Of a DNA stretch of 17,913 bases, positions 1 to 9,190 are shown piece by piece. Each line of letters starts with the position of its first letter. Positions within the stretch are counted from its first letter, which is position 1. This stretch comes from Trachelipus rathkii. Taxonomy: Eukaryota; Arthropoda; Malacostraca; Isopoda; Trachelipodidae. The notes under the pieces were generated by a model. It had not been told where the DNA came from, searched no databases, and saw only the letters and a program-made list of their open reading frames with translations. Position numbers and translations under genes: made by a program. Where the stretch lies: positions 87,501 through 105,413 of the forward strand of contig JABUQX010002903.1 in NCBI GenBank assembly GCA_015478945.1, read 5' to 3'.

Positions 1-62
<62 letters not shown>
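1..62. repeat. (GA)n microsatellite
   Basis: An uninterrupted GA dinucleotide tract runs from the window edge to base 62 and passes directly into the purine-rich reverse-transcriptase coding sequence that starts with two GAG codons. It probably arose by expansion of a GA-rich stretch inside the LINE. It could also mark a collapsed or truncated assembly join. The true 5' extent lies outside the window. Confidence 0.95.
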
Positions 63-66
<4 letters not shown>

Positions 67-1584
67 GCTCTAAATGCGATCAAGAACGGTAAGGCACCGG
101 GGGAAGATGGGATACCCATAGAATTGATAAAAGAGGGAGGAGAGAAAATGAAAGAAGTAATTTTGAAACTGTTTAATAGGTGTTGCAACGAAAGTGAAGT
201 AACAGAAGGATTGGGAAAGTCAGTTAAAGTGCTAATAAAATAAAGGAAAAGGAGATACAGGAGACTAAAAACTACAGGGGAATTTCCCTATTGAACCACT
301 TGGCAAAAACATATGAAAAAACACTAGAGAAAAGTTTGAGAATAGTAGTAGAGCCCAGACTGGGGGAAGAGCAGCACGGATATAGAAAGAACAGAAGCAC
401 GACGGAACTCTTGTTTGCTCTGAGAATTACGTTGGAAAAGGTATTTGAATACAACAAAAGAGCATATATAGCTTACATAGATCTGAAGAAAGCTTTCGAT
501 TCAGTGCCTAGAGAGAAACTGTGGAGAGTGCTGGAGAGAGAATTTGCAGTTGGTAGAAAATTGAGATGAGCTCTGGAGAGTTTGTATAGGAATAATAAAT
601 GCAATGAAAGAACGGAATATGAGAATAAGGAGTGGTTCGATGTGAGAACAGTGGTTAAAAGAGGAAGTGTATTGTCATCAACTTTGTATCATATCTGGAT
701 GTAGTGATAATGAAGTTGGTAGAGGATATTAGGGATTTAGAGGTTGAGAATTTATCATATACGGATGATTTGGCGTGCTAGAGGGAGACAGGTTGAGAGA
801 ATCAGTGACATGTTTTGCGAATAGGCTTAGAGAGGCCGGCTTAACTATGAACACAGAAATGAAGATCATAGTGGTTAGTAGAGAAGAAAGAAGGAGAGAG
901 CTGAGAATAGAGGTGGAGTTGACTGAAATAAAGATGATTTTGAAGTGTAGGTATTTGGGTGGAGTATTTGGAAGAGAGAGATGAAATGTAAAAGAGATCA
1001 CAAGTAGCTTACCTCAGTATGGAGGAACTGTAAGAGCAGTGTATCCCATACTGAAAGATAGACAAATGAGTTTGGAGGTAGAAAGGGTGATTTTTGAAGG
1101 TGTCTTAACACCGATTTTATTATATGGGGCAGAGACATGGAGTTCGACCACAAGAGAGGATGGGGGAGAAGAATACAGTCGGGGGGAGATCGGTAACGGA
1201 TGTTTTGAGAGGCGGATAATGGGAAAGACTAGAAGAGACAGACAGAGAAACAAAAGAATAAGAGAGGAGGTTGAAGTAAAGGCTATTTTGTACAAGATGG
1301 ATGCAGCCAGATTGAGGTGGTGAGAACACCTGGAGTGGATGCAAGAGCGAAAAGTGGCCAAGAAGAGAGAGCCGTGGAGACCGGAGGGAAGAGAACAAGA
1401 GGATCAGACCTACGGAAGGAGATGGGAGAAGCTGGCAGAGGACTCATTGAGAAGACATGGAATCCCGTCGATGCAGGAGTTGGGGGAAGATGGAGTCTTG
1501 GAAGATAGAGAAAGATTCAAAAGAGTGCTGGCCCCGCCGCTGTTAGGTTCTTTTCTCTTCGCGCGAGCGCTTGTAAAGTTGTAA
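61..1584 (+). pseudogene. Broken LINE (non-LTR retrotransposon) ORF2: reverse transcriptase and C-terminal part
   Basis: This is the remains of a non-LTR retrotransposon polyprotein, which would copy the element's RNA into DNA at a nicked target. Conserved blocks occur in the expected order. They are NGKAPGEDGIPIELIKEG (about 82-138), NYRGISLL (about 273-296), motif A YIDLKKAFDSVPR (about 472-510), a degraded motif B (about 660-690), a catalytic YTDD box where YADD is usual (758-769), LYGAETW (about 1120-1140), a GKTRRDRQRN block (about 1220-1250) and RRHGIPSMQELGEDG. The frame is broken by a TAA at 241-243, a TGA at 567-569, a TAG at 702-704, a shift into and out of the YTDD segment with TAG at 779-781, and TGAs at 982-984 and 1321-1323. 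From 775 to 1584 the frame is otherwise continuous. The endonuclease and N-terminal RT are absent or lie upstream of the window. Clade is not certain: the C-terminal block is shared by several LINE groups, including RTE-like ones. It is dead unless some breaks are sequencing errors. Confidence 0.9.
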
Positions 1585-1585
1585 A

Positions 1586-1778
<193 letters not shown>

Positions 1779-1781
1779 CAG

Positions 1782-2279
1782 GGGCGGCTCGTGGCCTGGT
1801 TGCAGGTTTGCGCAACCACCATTTTATACAACTTGCAGTTAGTGTGTAACTATTTTTATTTTTTATTCTTTAATTTTTTTAGTAGGATTAAATATTAAAG
1901 AAATTAAATTGCATCTTATTATAATAACACTCCAATGATTTATTAGTTAATGAAAAAAAACGTCATCAAATTTTAGTTAGTCCAAATGTCAAACCAACAT
2001 GATTGTTGCAGACACTTTACAACACATGCCCTATACATTTTTGAGGAGATAAATGTGTGTAAAAATATGACCGCGTGGACGCTTTATACCTACAACTTGC
2101 GGTTGCATATCAAGAACAACCGCTTTGTTTTCAATACTGAAATTCAAATTTGTGAATACGAAACAATTCGGAAAATTTGACGTCCCATGTTCGCATAAAT
2201 TTAAAGTCTCGGCGAACGAATCGAATATGTATTGTTTGCGGTTTGTTTAGATCTCTTGCTTTTATTAGTAATTATAATT
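1782..2279. other. AT-rich non-coding interior of the hAT-like element
   Basis: No convincing coding sequence is visible; the open frame at 1986-2180 has no recognisable motif. Two short hairpins can be seen. One has GGTTGC and GCAACC arms near 1799-1817. The other has GCGGTTG and CAACCGC arms near 2099-2123. The phrase ACAACTTGC occurs twice (about 1829 and 2091), consistent with subterminal repeats rather than a gene. Confidence 0.5.
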
Positions 2280-2392
2280 TTCTCTCTCTCTCTTCTCTCT
2301 ATCTCTCTCTCTCTCTCTCTCTCTTCTCCTCTCATCTCTCTCTCCTCTCTCTCTTCTCTCTCTATCTCTATCTATCTATCTCTATCCTATCC

Positions 2393-2429
<37 letters not shown>

Positions 2430-2634
2430 ATGCTATCTATCTATTCTATTCTATCTATTTTAATTCTATCTATCTACTATCTTATCTTCTATCTAGTCTA
2501 TCTATCTATTCTAAATCTAATTATCTATTCTAATCTATCTATCTATCTATCTATCTATCCTATTCTATCTATCTATTCTATCTATCTATCTATCTATATA
2601 TATATATATATAATATATATATTAATATATATAT

Positions 2635-2676
<42 letters not shown>

Positions 2677-2749
2677 ATTATATATTATATATTATGTATA
2701 TATATATATATATATATATATAGTATATATATATATATATAATATATAT
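2280..2749. repeat. Compound (TC)n, (TCTA)n and (TA)n microsatellite
   Basis: The tract changes from TC-rich (2280-2365) to TCTA tetranucleotides with many slips (about 2366-2594) and then to TA (about 2595-2749). The graded transition from TC through TCTA to TA suggests a point mutation in a TC array seeded a TCTA unit that then expanded. The long open frames in it encode only Ser/Leu/Ile/Tyr repeats and are not genes. Confidence 0.95.
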
Positions 2750-2751
2750 CT

Positions 2752-3216
2752 CACATGTTCGTTTATCCGCACTCCAGGTAAGTTGTAAGCAATTTTTTTT
2801 TTTTTAATATAACTAATCGATATAAGTATTGAAAGTCGTCTCATGGGGCCATAAATGCTGTTTGTTATTTTCATGTTATTTTTTTTAAACAATGTCAGAG
2901 TGAAATAAATAAGATATACAAATAAATTCATTATATATAAGTTATATAAGGTTATCTTAGGTTTAGTTAGTTTAAATATGATTTTAAACTAATACATAAG
3001 CAGGGTTAGCCTTATGAGTTTAATTAGTTTACATACATTTTAAACTTTTTTTTTTTTTTTTTTTTATGAAATGATTTTAAAGTGTGAAGCTGCTTTAATA
3101 ACAAAGTTTCAATTTGATTTTAGGCATTTTCACTTCAATTTTATGAAATGTGTTCGAATTCATACAATCGATGTATATATAATATATGGAGGTGGAGGCG
3201 GATAATCGACATGATC
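2752..3216. mobile_element. Small inverted-repeat element (MITE-like), about 465 bp
   Basis: The left end contains CATGTTCGTTTATCCGC and CTCCA (about 2754-2776). The right end, reverse complemented, contains CATGTCGATTATCCGC and CTCCA (about 3187-3213). These imperfect terminal inverted repeats bound an AT-rich body with poly-T runs (about 2791-2804 and 3047-3065) and no coding potential. (TA)n lies immediately outside both ends. The exact termini and superfamily are unresolved because target duplications cannot be distinguished from the TA background. Confidence 0.55.
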
Positions 3217-3500
3217 CATATATATATATATATAATTATTATATATATTATATATATATATATATATATAATATATATATCATATATATATATATATATA
3301 TATAATATATATATATTTATATATTATATATATAATATATATTATATATATATATATATAAATATATATTATACTATATATATATATAATATATTATATT
3401 ATATATATATATTTATATTATATATATATTATATAATATATAATATATATATATTATATTATATCTATATATATATATATTATATATTAATATATATTAT
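3217..3500. repeat. (TA)n-rich tract between two inverted-repeat elements
   Basis: The tract is made almost entirely of TA dinucleotides broken by ATTAT and TTTATA slips, and separates the 2752-3216 and 3501-4174 elements. The open frame through it encodes Tyr/Ile repeats only. Confidence 0.95.
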
Positions 3501-4174
3501 GGTCAGCGATCCGAAAAGGCCAGGCATGTAACTAAAAAAACTATAACAGGTAGCAGCGAAATTAAATATCATTTAATTACAGGTAGACATTTTTAACCGC
3601 AGAAATTAAATTTTTTTTTTTAAAAAATAACGCTTTTTAAATTAAATTGTTAAAAATATGATAGAAATTTACAGTTTTTTTGATATAAACGAAGATGCGG
3701 CATACTCCCTGATCGAACGGAAAGTTTGCCAATGTTGAATTTTTTTTCCTTTTTTCACTAAAGAATACCCACGGGTAAACAAGAACGATAAGAGAGAGTC
3801 GTGGTTTCTCGGCCTACCGGGGGACGAGGGGGGACGTTTCGTCCCCCCCTCTGTCCCCTGTCGCTCGAACCCCCTAAGAAGGATATAAAAAGAAAAATAA
3901 TAATATTCTCCAATTATATTATAAAGCGACATTTGGCAACTTTTTCTCCCGAGACCCCGAGACTGCAGCTTTCAAGGTCTTTCAAGTCAATCAGAGCCTG
4001 CACTTTTTACTAATATTAATATGGAGTTATTAATAAATATTAAGAATAAATTAATTTTTTTTTTAATTTCTGCGGTAAAAAATGTCTCCTGATAATAATT
4101 AATGTATATTTATTTTTCGTTGTATATTTATAGTTTTCTAGTTTGCATGCCTGGCCTTTTTCGGGATGCTGGCC
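3501..4174. mobile_element. 674-bp inverted-repeat DNA transposon derivative (MITE-like)
   Basis: The left end begins GGTCAGCGATCCGAAAAGGC, followed by CAGGCATG. The right end, reverse complemented, begins GGCCAGCATCCCGAAAAAGG, also followed by CAGGCATG. Inverted similarity resumes further in: ACCGCAGAAATTAAA near 3596-3611 matches TTTAATTTCTGCGGT near 4061-4077, giving arms of about 130 bp with a variable AT stretch. The middle (about 3660-4020) has no recognisable protein but contains a strong G/C hairpin. The flanks are TATATTAT on the left and TATATAAT on the right, a possible 8-bp target duplication with one mismatch that has little weight in TA-rich DNA. The superfamily cannot be assigned from the ends alone. 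Confidence 0.75.
3820..3858. other. G-run/C-run hairpin inside the 3501-4174 element
   Basis: GAGGGGGGACG (3826-3836) and CGTCCCCCCCTC (3840-3851) pair around a TTT loop with one bulged C. GGGGAC just outside (3820-3825) pairs with GTCCCC (3853-3858). This is a nearly perfect 17-bp stem in an otherwise AT-rich region. Confidence 0.8.
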
Positions 4175-4246
4175 TATATAATATAATTGTGTGTGTGAAA
4201 TGTCAGATGCAACCACTTATAAATGTACGATCGAGCCGGCCCCCTG

Positions 4247-4322
<76 letters not shown>

Positions 4323-4355
4323 AATTAATAGAATTATATATATTATTATATATTA

Positions 4356-4386
<31 letters not shown>

Positions 4387-4387
4387 A

Positions 4388-4421
<34 letters not shown>
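4247..4421. repeat. (TA)n microsatellite
   Basis: TA dinucleotides are almost pure at 4251-4317 and imperfect after that. The tract begins at the right end of the hAT-like element. Confidence 0.95.
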
Positions 4422-4425
<4 letters not shown>

Positions 4426-4549
4426 ATGTAAAGTCATAAATTTGCCATATCATTTAAATAACTCCGTGAACCCTATTACATTTATATATCTGTGTATAAA
4501 AATATGATCTAACAGAGATATTATATATATATATATATATATAATTATA

Positions 4550-4603
<54 letters not shown>

Positions 4604-4633
4604 ATTGGCGGGTTTAACGGTAAGCGGATTAAG
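4422..4633. other. Short non-coding interval with an internal (TA)n
   Basis: About 100 bp of AT-rich sequence (4422-4519) with no coding signal is followed by (TA)n (about 4520-4600). About 33 bp of mixed sequence then leads to the CAG that starts the next element. Nothing else is seen. Confidence 0.7.
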
Positions 4634-5785
4634 CAGTAGCGTGGGGCCCATGGATATCATAGGGGCCCCGACCCGAATTTCAATTCATTTACAAAAAGTT
4701 AAAACAACTTTATTCCTCACAGTAAAAAATAAAAACATCAAAGTGGGGCAGAAAAGCAGAAAAGGGAAAAAAATTAAGAAGAACCTGAAAAAAATAAAGA
4801 AAAAAATAAAATAAAAAAAGTAGGCTGGAAATCGATAGTAGTCCTTTGATAGCTCTCCGACACCCTCGCTCGCAGGCTCAGCCAGTCTTCCGGTGTCACC
4901 TGAGACAACTGATTTATCACGGCTATCATTTAGTGTAGAAGATGAACAAAATCGCAGACAGCGAAAGAGAAACGTGTTTTTTGATGAAAACAAAGACGTC
5001 GGACATGAATTCAGAACTAGAGAAGATTTTAAGGTCAATTCATTTTATGTCATATGTGATAACACTAAGGCTCAACTATCTCAAAAAACTCAAAAGTATG
5101 AAGTTGTTCTAGAGCCTTTTCGCATATTTTTTTTTATTAGAAATTGTCCACAGACAAAGAAAGAAGGCGTTAAAAAAGTTGAAGAATGTGTACAAAAACT
5201 ACATTGATGTTTGTACTTTGGAAGATGAATTGGACCATTTCTTAATATTTCTAAAAGAAAACGAGAACATCATAAAAACCACACCAGACAATCCAGACAT
5301 CTTAGATTTCCCATGTGATAGTGACGTTAATTGATATCACATCTAGCGAGTCGCCAAAGAAATGTCTTGCACATTTTCGAATATTGAAATATTATTGAAG
5401 ATTTTTCTAACAATTCCCTTATCTAATGAGTCCCAAGTGAGAAAAAATCATTTTCTGTTTTAAAAGAGTAAAAATTATTTTAGGAATAATAATGAGAAGG
5501 AAGACCAGTTTGGTTATTTTGTATGCAGAGCAGGAAATATTAAACTGCAATGACGCTGCCAAAATAATTGATGATTTTGCAAGAAATAAAGCAAGACGAA
5601 ATTCATGTAAAAATATTTTTTTAAATAAATTTATTTAATGTGTAACGTATGAAATTTTTCATTGCTTTGCTTTTTTGTTATCAAGCTTTATGAGAGTTTT
5701 CTGCAACTTCTATTTCTAACCACCTAGCGAATCTGAAAATTTTTAATGCTTGGGCCTCCACTTCTGACCCTTTGAGTCGTCACTG
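4634..5785 (+). mobile_element. hAT-like transposon remnant with transposase relic
   Basis: The left end begins CAGTAGCGTGGGG. The right end, reverse complemented, begins CAGTGACGACTC, a short weak hAT-type terminal match sharing only CAGT and a CG. A self-complementary GGGGCCC...GGGGCCCC arrangement lies at about 4642-4670. The enclosed sequence codes for the C-terminal half of a hAT transposase, which supports the superfamily more strongly than the ends do. At about 1.15 kb it is too short to be complete; the N-terminal zinc finger and most of the RNase H-like domain are missing. No target duplication is recognised (ATTAAG before, CATATATG after). Confidence 0.6.
4863..5638 (+). pseudogene. 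hAT transposase C-terminal fragment (zf-MYM/52-kDa-repressor-like), broken
   Basis: The translation shows RRQRKRNVFFDE, then EDFKVNSFYVICDN and KYEVV in one frame to a TGA at about 5205. The frame shifts to YIDVCTLEDELDHFLIFLKE (about 5203-5262). Further on come FSNIEILLKIFLTIPLSNES (about 5373-5432) and, in another frame, AEQEILNCNDAAKIIDDFAR before TAA at 5636-5638. This order, including the LKIFLTIP segment of the hAT C-terminal dimerisation region, matches animal hAT transposases annotated as zinc-finger MYM-type 1-like or 52-kDa-repressor-like. No start codon is present; the open frame is simply entered. At least two frameshifts and an in-frame stop after NHFLF make it non-functional. 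Such proteins bind the element's ends and cut them out of the chromosome. Confidence 0.8.
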
Positions 5786-6240
5786 CATATATGTTATTTG
5801 AGTTATATATATATATATACATATACATATACATATATATATATATATATTTATTACTTACATTTAGCGACAATGTAATGTAAGAATATTAGCTATTTTC
5901 ATATATATATACATTATTGGTTATTATTATATTATATATATATACATATTATTATTATATTATTACATATATTAAGGTTATTATACATATATAGAAATAT
6001 TACATGGTTGCTATTTGCTCGTCATTGATATCTACTATTATTACTACAAGATACATATACATATACATTGCCATATTACTATTGTTGGTTGTTAATAGCG
6101 AGTATATATTTATTATATATATATGTTATTAGTTATATATATATTATTGCTTTATTACTATTACATATTATATATATTACATATATACATATACTAAGTT
6201 GCTAAGTTAAGTTATGCTATTATTAATATATATTGGTTAC

Positions 6241-6284
<44 letters not shown>

Positions 6285-6470
6285 AGTTATTATTATTACA
6301 TATATATATATATATATATTATTATTATTATTATATATATACATAGTTGGTTATGCTATTAGTATAGCATATATATGGCTATTGCCGTATATTACGTCAC
6401 ATTATACTATAATATATATATGAGTATATATATAAAGATATAGTATATATATATATATACATACATAGCA
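5786..6470. repeat. Diverged AT-rich simple-repeat region
   Basis: Short TA, ACATAT and TTATTA tracts alternate with small islands of mixed sequence (for example about 6003-6060). It looks like an old, mutated (TA)n array in which trinucleotide ATT and hexanucleotide ACATAT variants have expanded locally. No gene or transposon end is recognised apart from the upstream hAT terminus at 5785. Confidence 0.8.
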
Positions 6471-7373
6471 GTAGAGGGATATTGACGCAAAAGTGACCGC
6501 GACCTTTTGACCTTTCCAACCATGTGACCTTTTATCCTCTCCACTTACCTTTTTTGACCCTTTCTTTCTTTCTTTTTCTTTTCTTTTCTTTTGGCTTGAC
6601 CCTTGGACTTTTTTGAGCCCAAATTTTTTACCTGACCTTGACCTTTTGGGGCCTTTACCTTTTATTGGGCCTTTACTCTTTTTTTTTCGACCAACCCTTT
6701 GGTCTCTCTCCTTATGGGTCAGTTTCTTTTTGGGTCTACGGTATTTTTTGTTACCTAATTTTGGCAACCTGCAATTTTTGGCAAGCCTAATTTTTTGGCA
6801 ACCCTAATCTTTTTTTAGCAACCCTAATTTTTTCGGCATCCCTAATTTTGCAACCTTTCGAAGAAGGGTTGCGCCAAACGGCTGTGTCAGCAACCATTTT
6901 GACCCACCCTAATTTTTCGACCAACTCCTTTGGTCTTCCATGGGTCATTTTGCCCAGCCTATTTTTCAGGGTGCAATTTTGAGAACCCTAATTTTTTGGC
7001 AGTCAGTAATTAGTAACCCTGACTTTTAAGTAACCTCTACTTAGCAACCTCTTCGAAGAAGGAGTTGCGTCAAACGGTCATGTCAGCAACTGTTGTACAT
7101 TGCCTCCTATTTACGCACCCTAATTTTTTCGGCCATGGGTCAATTTGCCCACGGTACTTTTGGCTGCCCCATCTTCGTGGGTCATTTTGGCCCACGTTAA
7201 TTTTTTGTTACTCCTTATCTTCTCCAGTGCGGGTCAATTCTTTGGGCCCACGAAGTAATTTTTGCCTACCTTTTGGTCTTCCATGGGTCAATTTTGGCCC
7301 ACGGTAATTTTTGGCTACCCTTTAGGGGCTTAGCCCTATTTTTTGATATTTCGGTAACATCTACACACGCGGG

Positions 7374-7375
<2 letters not shown>

Positions 7376-7416
<41 letters not shown>
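7376..7416. repeat. (CA)n microsatellite in copy A
   Basis: An uninterrupted CA run preceded by GCGGGCGCGCGCAC. The alternating purine-pyrimidine sequence could adopt Z-DNA. Confidence 0.95.
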
Positions 7417-7420
<4 letters not shown>

Positions 7421-7715
7421 CCTCCATATAGCCTCCATATAGCCTCCACATAGCCTACACCCAGCCTACACCCAGCCTACACATAGCCTACACCCAGCCT
7501 ACACCTAGCCTTCACCTAGCCTACACCTACACCTAGCCTCCACCCATCCTTCACCTAGCCTACACCTACACCTAGCCTCCACCCAGCCTTTACCTAGCCT
7601 ACACCTACACCTAGCCTCCACCCAGCCTTCACCCAACCTACACCTACACCTAGACTCCAACCTACACCTACACCTACACCTAGACTCCACCCAACCTTCA
7701 CTTAGCCTACACGTG
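7417..7715. repeat. CCTAGCC-type minisatellite, 39-bp unit, copy A
   Basis: Short CCTACAC, CCTAGCC, CCTCCAC and CCAGCCTTCAC blocks repeat with a main period of 39 bp from about 7510. Earlier units (7417-7510) are shorter variants. Because 39 is a multiple of three, the complementary strand stays open for 108 codons as a repeated CRCRLGEGWVEA motif. This is a by-product of the repeat, not a gene. Confidence 0.9.
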
Positions 7716-7783
7716 CCCCTACAACTTTGATGTCTTAACCTTGTTTGACCATGATATTTCAGCCTTGACCCTGTCATATACCA

Positions 7784-7801
7784 TGGGTCAATTTTGACCC
7801 A
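7784..7801. other. Inverted repeat TGGGTCA/TGACCCA, copy A
   Basis: TGGGTCAATTTTGACCCA is a near-palindrome whose arms pair around a TT centre. The same site is present in copy B at 9265-9282 but has been lost from the matching place in the right arm. Related GGGTCAnTTTTGGCCCACG phrases recur through both copies. Confidence 0.7.
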
Positions 7802-7885
7802 CGCTAACTTGATGGCTTTAATGGTTCCCAATCACCGTAAGGAGTATCTAGTGATGTTCTATTAGTGTTCAGCAGGTTATTTATG

Positions 7886-7980
7886 AGCGCTGATGAGTGC
7901 CAGTGAGCCAGTGAGTGCCACGAGTGCCAATGAGTGCCAAGTGAGTGCCACACATAGCCAAGTGAGTGCCACATAGTGCA
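7886..7980. repeat. TGAGTGCCA minisatellite, copy A
   Basis: About eight variants of a 9-13 bp unit (TGAGTGCCA with CA, A or AG extensions) run up to the start of the next 1.49-kb copy. Confidence 0.9.
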
Positions 7981-8832
7981 AAGTGACCGCGACCTTTTTG
8001 ACCTTTTCTGACCGCGACCTTTTTTGAGCTCCCATTTACCTTTTTGACCTTTTGGGCTTGACCTTTTTGGGCTTGACTTTGAAAGCCCAAATTTACCTGA
8101 GACCTGACCTTTTGGGCCTTTTCTTTTACCTTTTGGGCCTTAATTTTTTTTCGACCAACCCTTTGGTCTTCCATAGGTATTTTTGGCCCACGGTATTTTC
8201 GGTTACCCTAATTTTTTTGGGCAAACCTTAGTCTTTTGCAAGCCTTGTTCTTTTGTAAATCTGAATTTTTTTAAGCAACCCTAATTTTTCGTAAATCTCC
8301 ACTTTTGCAACCCTCTCGAAGAAGGGTTATGCCAAACGAAGTTGCGTCAGCAACTGCTGTACATGTCCCACCCTACTTTTTTCTGACCAACCCTTTGGTC
8401 TTCCCTGGGTCATTTTTGGCCTATTTATGAGAACCTGACTTTTGAGAACCCTAATTTTTTGGTTACAGTCAGTAATTTTTGGCAACCCAATTTTGGCAAC
8501 CTCCTATTTAGCAACCCTTCGGTGCCAGCTGGTTGCGCTAAACGGTTGCGTCAGCAAACTGCTGTACGTATTACCCCTATTTTACGCACCCCCAATTTTT
8601 TCGGCCATAATACTTTCTTGCTCACTGCAAATTTTGCATACCTCTTGATCTTCCGTGGGTCATTTTGGCCCACGTTAATTTTTGGTTACCCTTTCGGTCT
8701 CCATGGTCAATTTTGGCCCACGGTAATTTTTGCCTACCCTTTGGTCTTCCTCAATTTTGGTCCACGGTAATTTTTGGCTACCTTTAGGGCTTAGCCCTGG
8801 TTTGACATTTCGGTAACATCTACACCACGCAA

Positions 8833-8835
<3 letters not shown>

Positions 8836-8882
<47 letters not shown>
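8836..8882. repeat. (CA)n microsatellite in copy B
   Basis: An uninterrupted CA run at the same place in copy B as 7376-7416 in copy A. Confidence 0.95.
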
Positions 8883-8883
<1 letters not shown>

Positions 8884-8886
<3 letters not shown>

Positions 8887-9013
8887 CGGACTATGAAAGA
8901 ATTTATGAGAACTTATATATCACTGAAACTATGACTGATATCTACATATAAATCTGTATAGGCATACCAAGATCTAACACTGGTACTTACCAGCCCTAAT
9001 CCCGACACTGCGA
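8884..9013. other. 130-bp segment present only in copy B
   Basis: In copy A the (CA)n passes straight into CCTAGCC repeats. In copy B this mixed sequence of about 130 bp, from TATCGGACTATG to GACACTGCGAG, intervenes. It has no visible inverted ends, poly-A tail or coding motif. It may be an insertion, or ancestral sequence deleted from copy A. Confidence 0.6.
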
Positions 9014-9190
9014 GCCTCCACCCATCCTTCACCTAGCCTACACCCACACCTAGCTCACCCAGCCTTTACTCCCAGCTTACACCTACACCTAGCCTCCACC
9101 CAGCCTCTCACTCCAACCCCACACATACACCTAGACTCCACTCCAACCTACACCTACACCTAGACCCACCCAACCTTCACTTAGCCTACA
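9014..9190. repeat. CCTAGCC-type minisatellite, copy B
   Basis: The same 39-bp family as 7417-7715, with more slips. Its reverse complement forms the end of the window at about 17710-17913. Confidence 0.85.

Larger units (their letters stand above)
1779..4246. mobile_element. Candidate non-autonomous hAT-like element with nested insertions
   Basis: The left end starts CAGGGGCGGCTCG and the right end, reverse complemented, starts CAGGGGGCCGGCTCG. This is a short imperfect terminal inverted repeat of the CAGGG type common in hAT transposons. A subterminal motif GGTTGCA occurs near 1799 and 2101, and on the other strand near 4206-4216, as expected of hAT subterminal repeats. Both ends sit in TA sequence (TATATTAT before, ATATTATA after), so an 8-bp target duplication cannot be judged. 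The interior has no transposase. About 500 bp of AT-rich single-copy-like sequence (1782-2279) is followed by microsatellites and two separate inverted-repeat elements. Only about 70 bp of host element remains on the right. The pairing of these two ends is inferred from the terminal match alone. Confidence 0.5.
6491..7980. repeat. Tandem 1.49-kb compound repeat, copy A
   Basis: The copy starts at AAGTGACCGCGACC (6491) and recurs at 7981, a period of 1490 bp. The order is a TGACCTTTT-rich block (6495-6680) and two half-units of about 193 bp, each ending in CGAAGAAGG(A)GTTGCG plus CAAACGG and a GTCAGCAAC phrase (near 6858 and 7051). These are followed by GGGTCA/TGGCCCACGG phrases, (CA)n, the 39-bp CCTAGCC minisatellite, a single-copy-like stretch (about 7700-7860) and the TGAGTGCCA minisatellite. 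Open frames through it are repeat-encoded and carry no known domain. Confidence 0.85.

Noticed and set aside
2177..2723. Long Ser/Leu/Ile/Tyr open frames
   Set aside because: They are translations of (TC)n, (TCTA)n and (TA)n microsatellites.
3140..3170. TGTTCGAATTC resembling a tRNA B box
   Set aside because: The GG and CC positions of the box are missing, and there is no A box or cloverleaf around it.
6402..6767. 121-codon minus-strand Lys/Gly-rich open frame
   Set aside because: It is the antisense of the TGACCTTTT and CTTTTT repeat block. No recognisable domain, and the equivalent frame is not preserved in copy B.
7417..7715. Telomere-like CCTAGCC/CCTAA-type repeats
   Set aside because: The units are a 39-bp mixture of CCTACAC, CCTAGCC and CCTCCAC, not a regular TTAGG or TTAGGG repeat. 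No uniform telomeric array is seen.
7505..7831. 108-codon minus-strand open frame with repeated CRCRLGEGWVEA
   Set aside because: The 39-bp minisatellite unit is a multiple of three, so a stop-free phase is automatic. No start context or family resemblance.
8442..8770. Overlapping plus-strand frames with FWQPNFGNL and FGHN phrases
   Set aside because: They come from AATTTTTGGCAACCC-type repeats, and related phrases appear in copy A (7065-7307) in different frames. This is repeat-derived.
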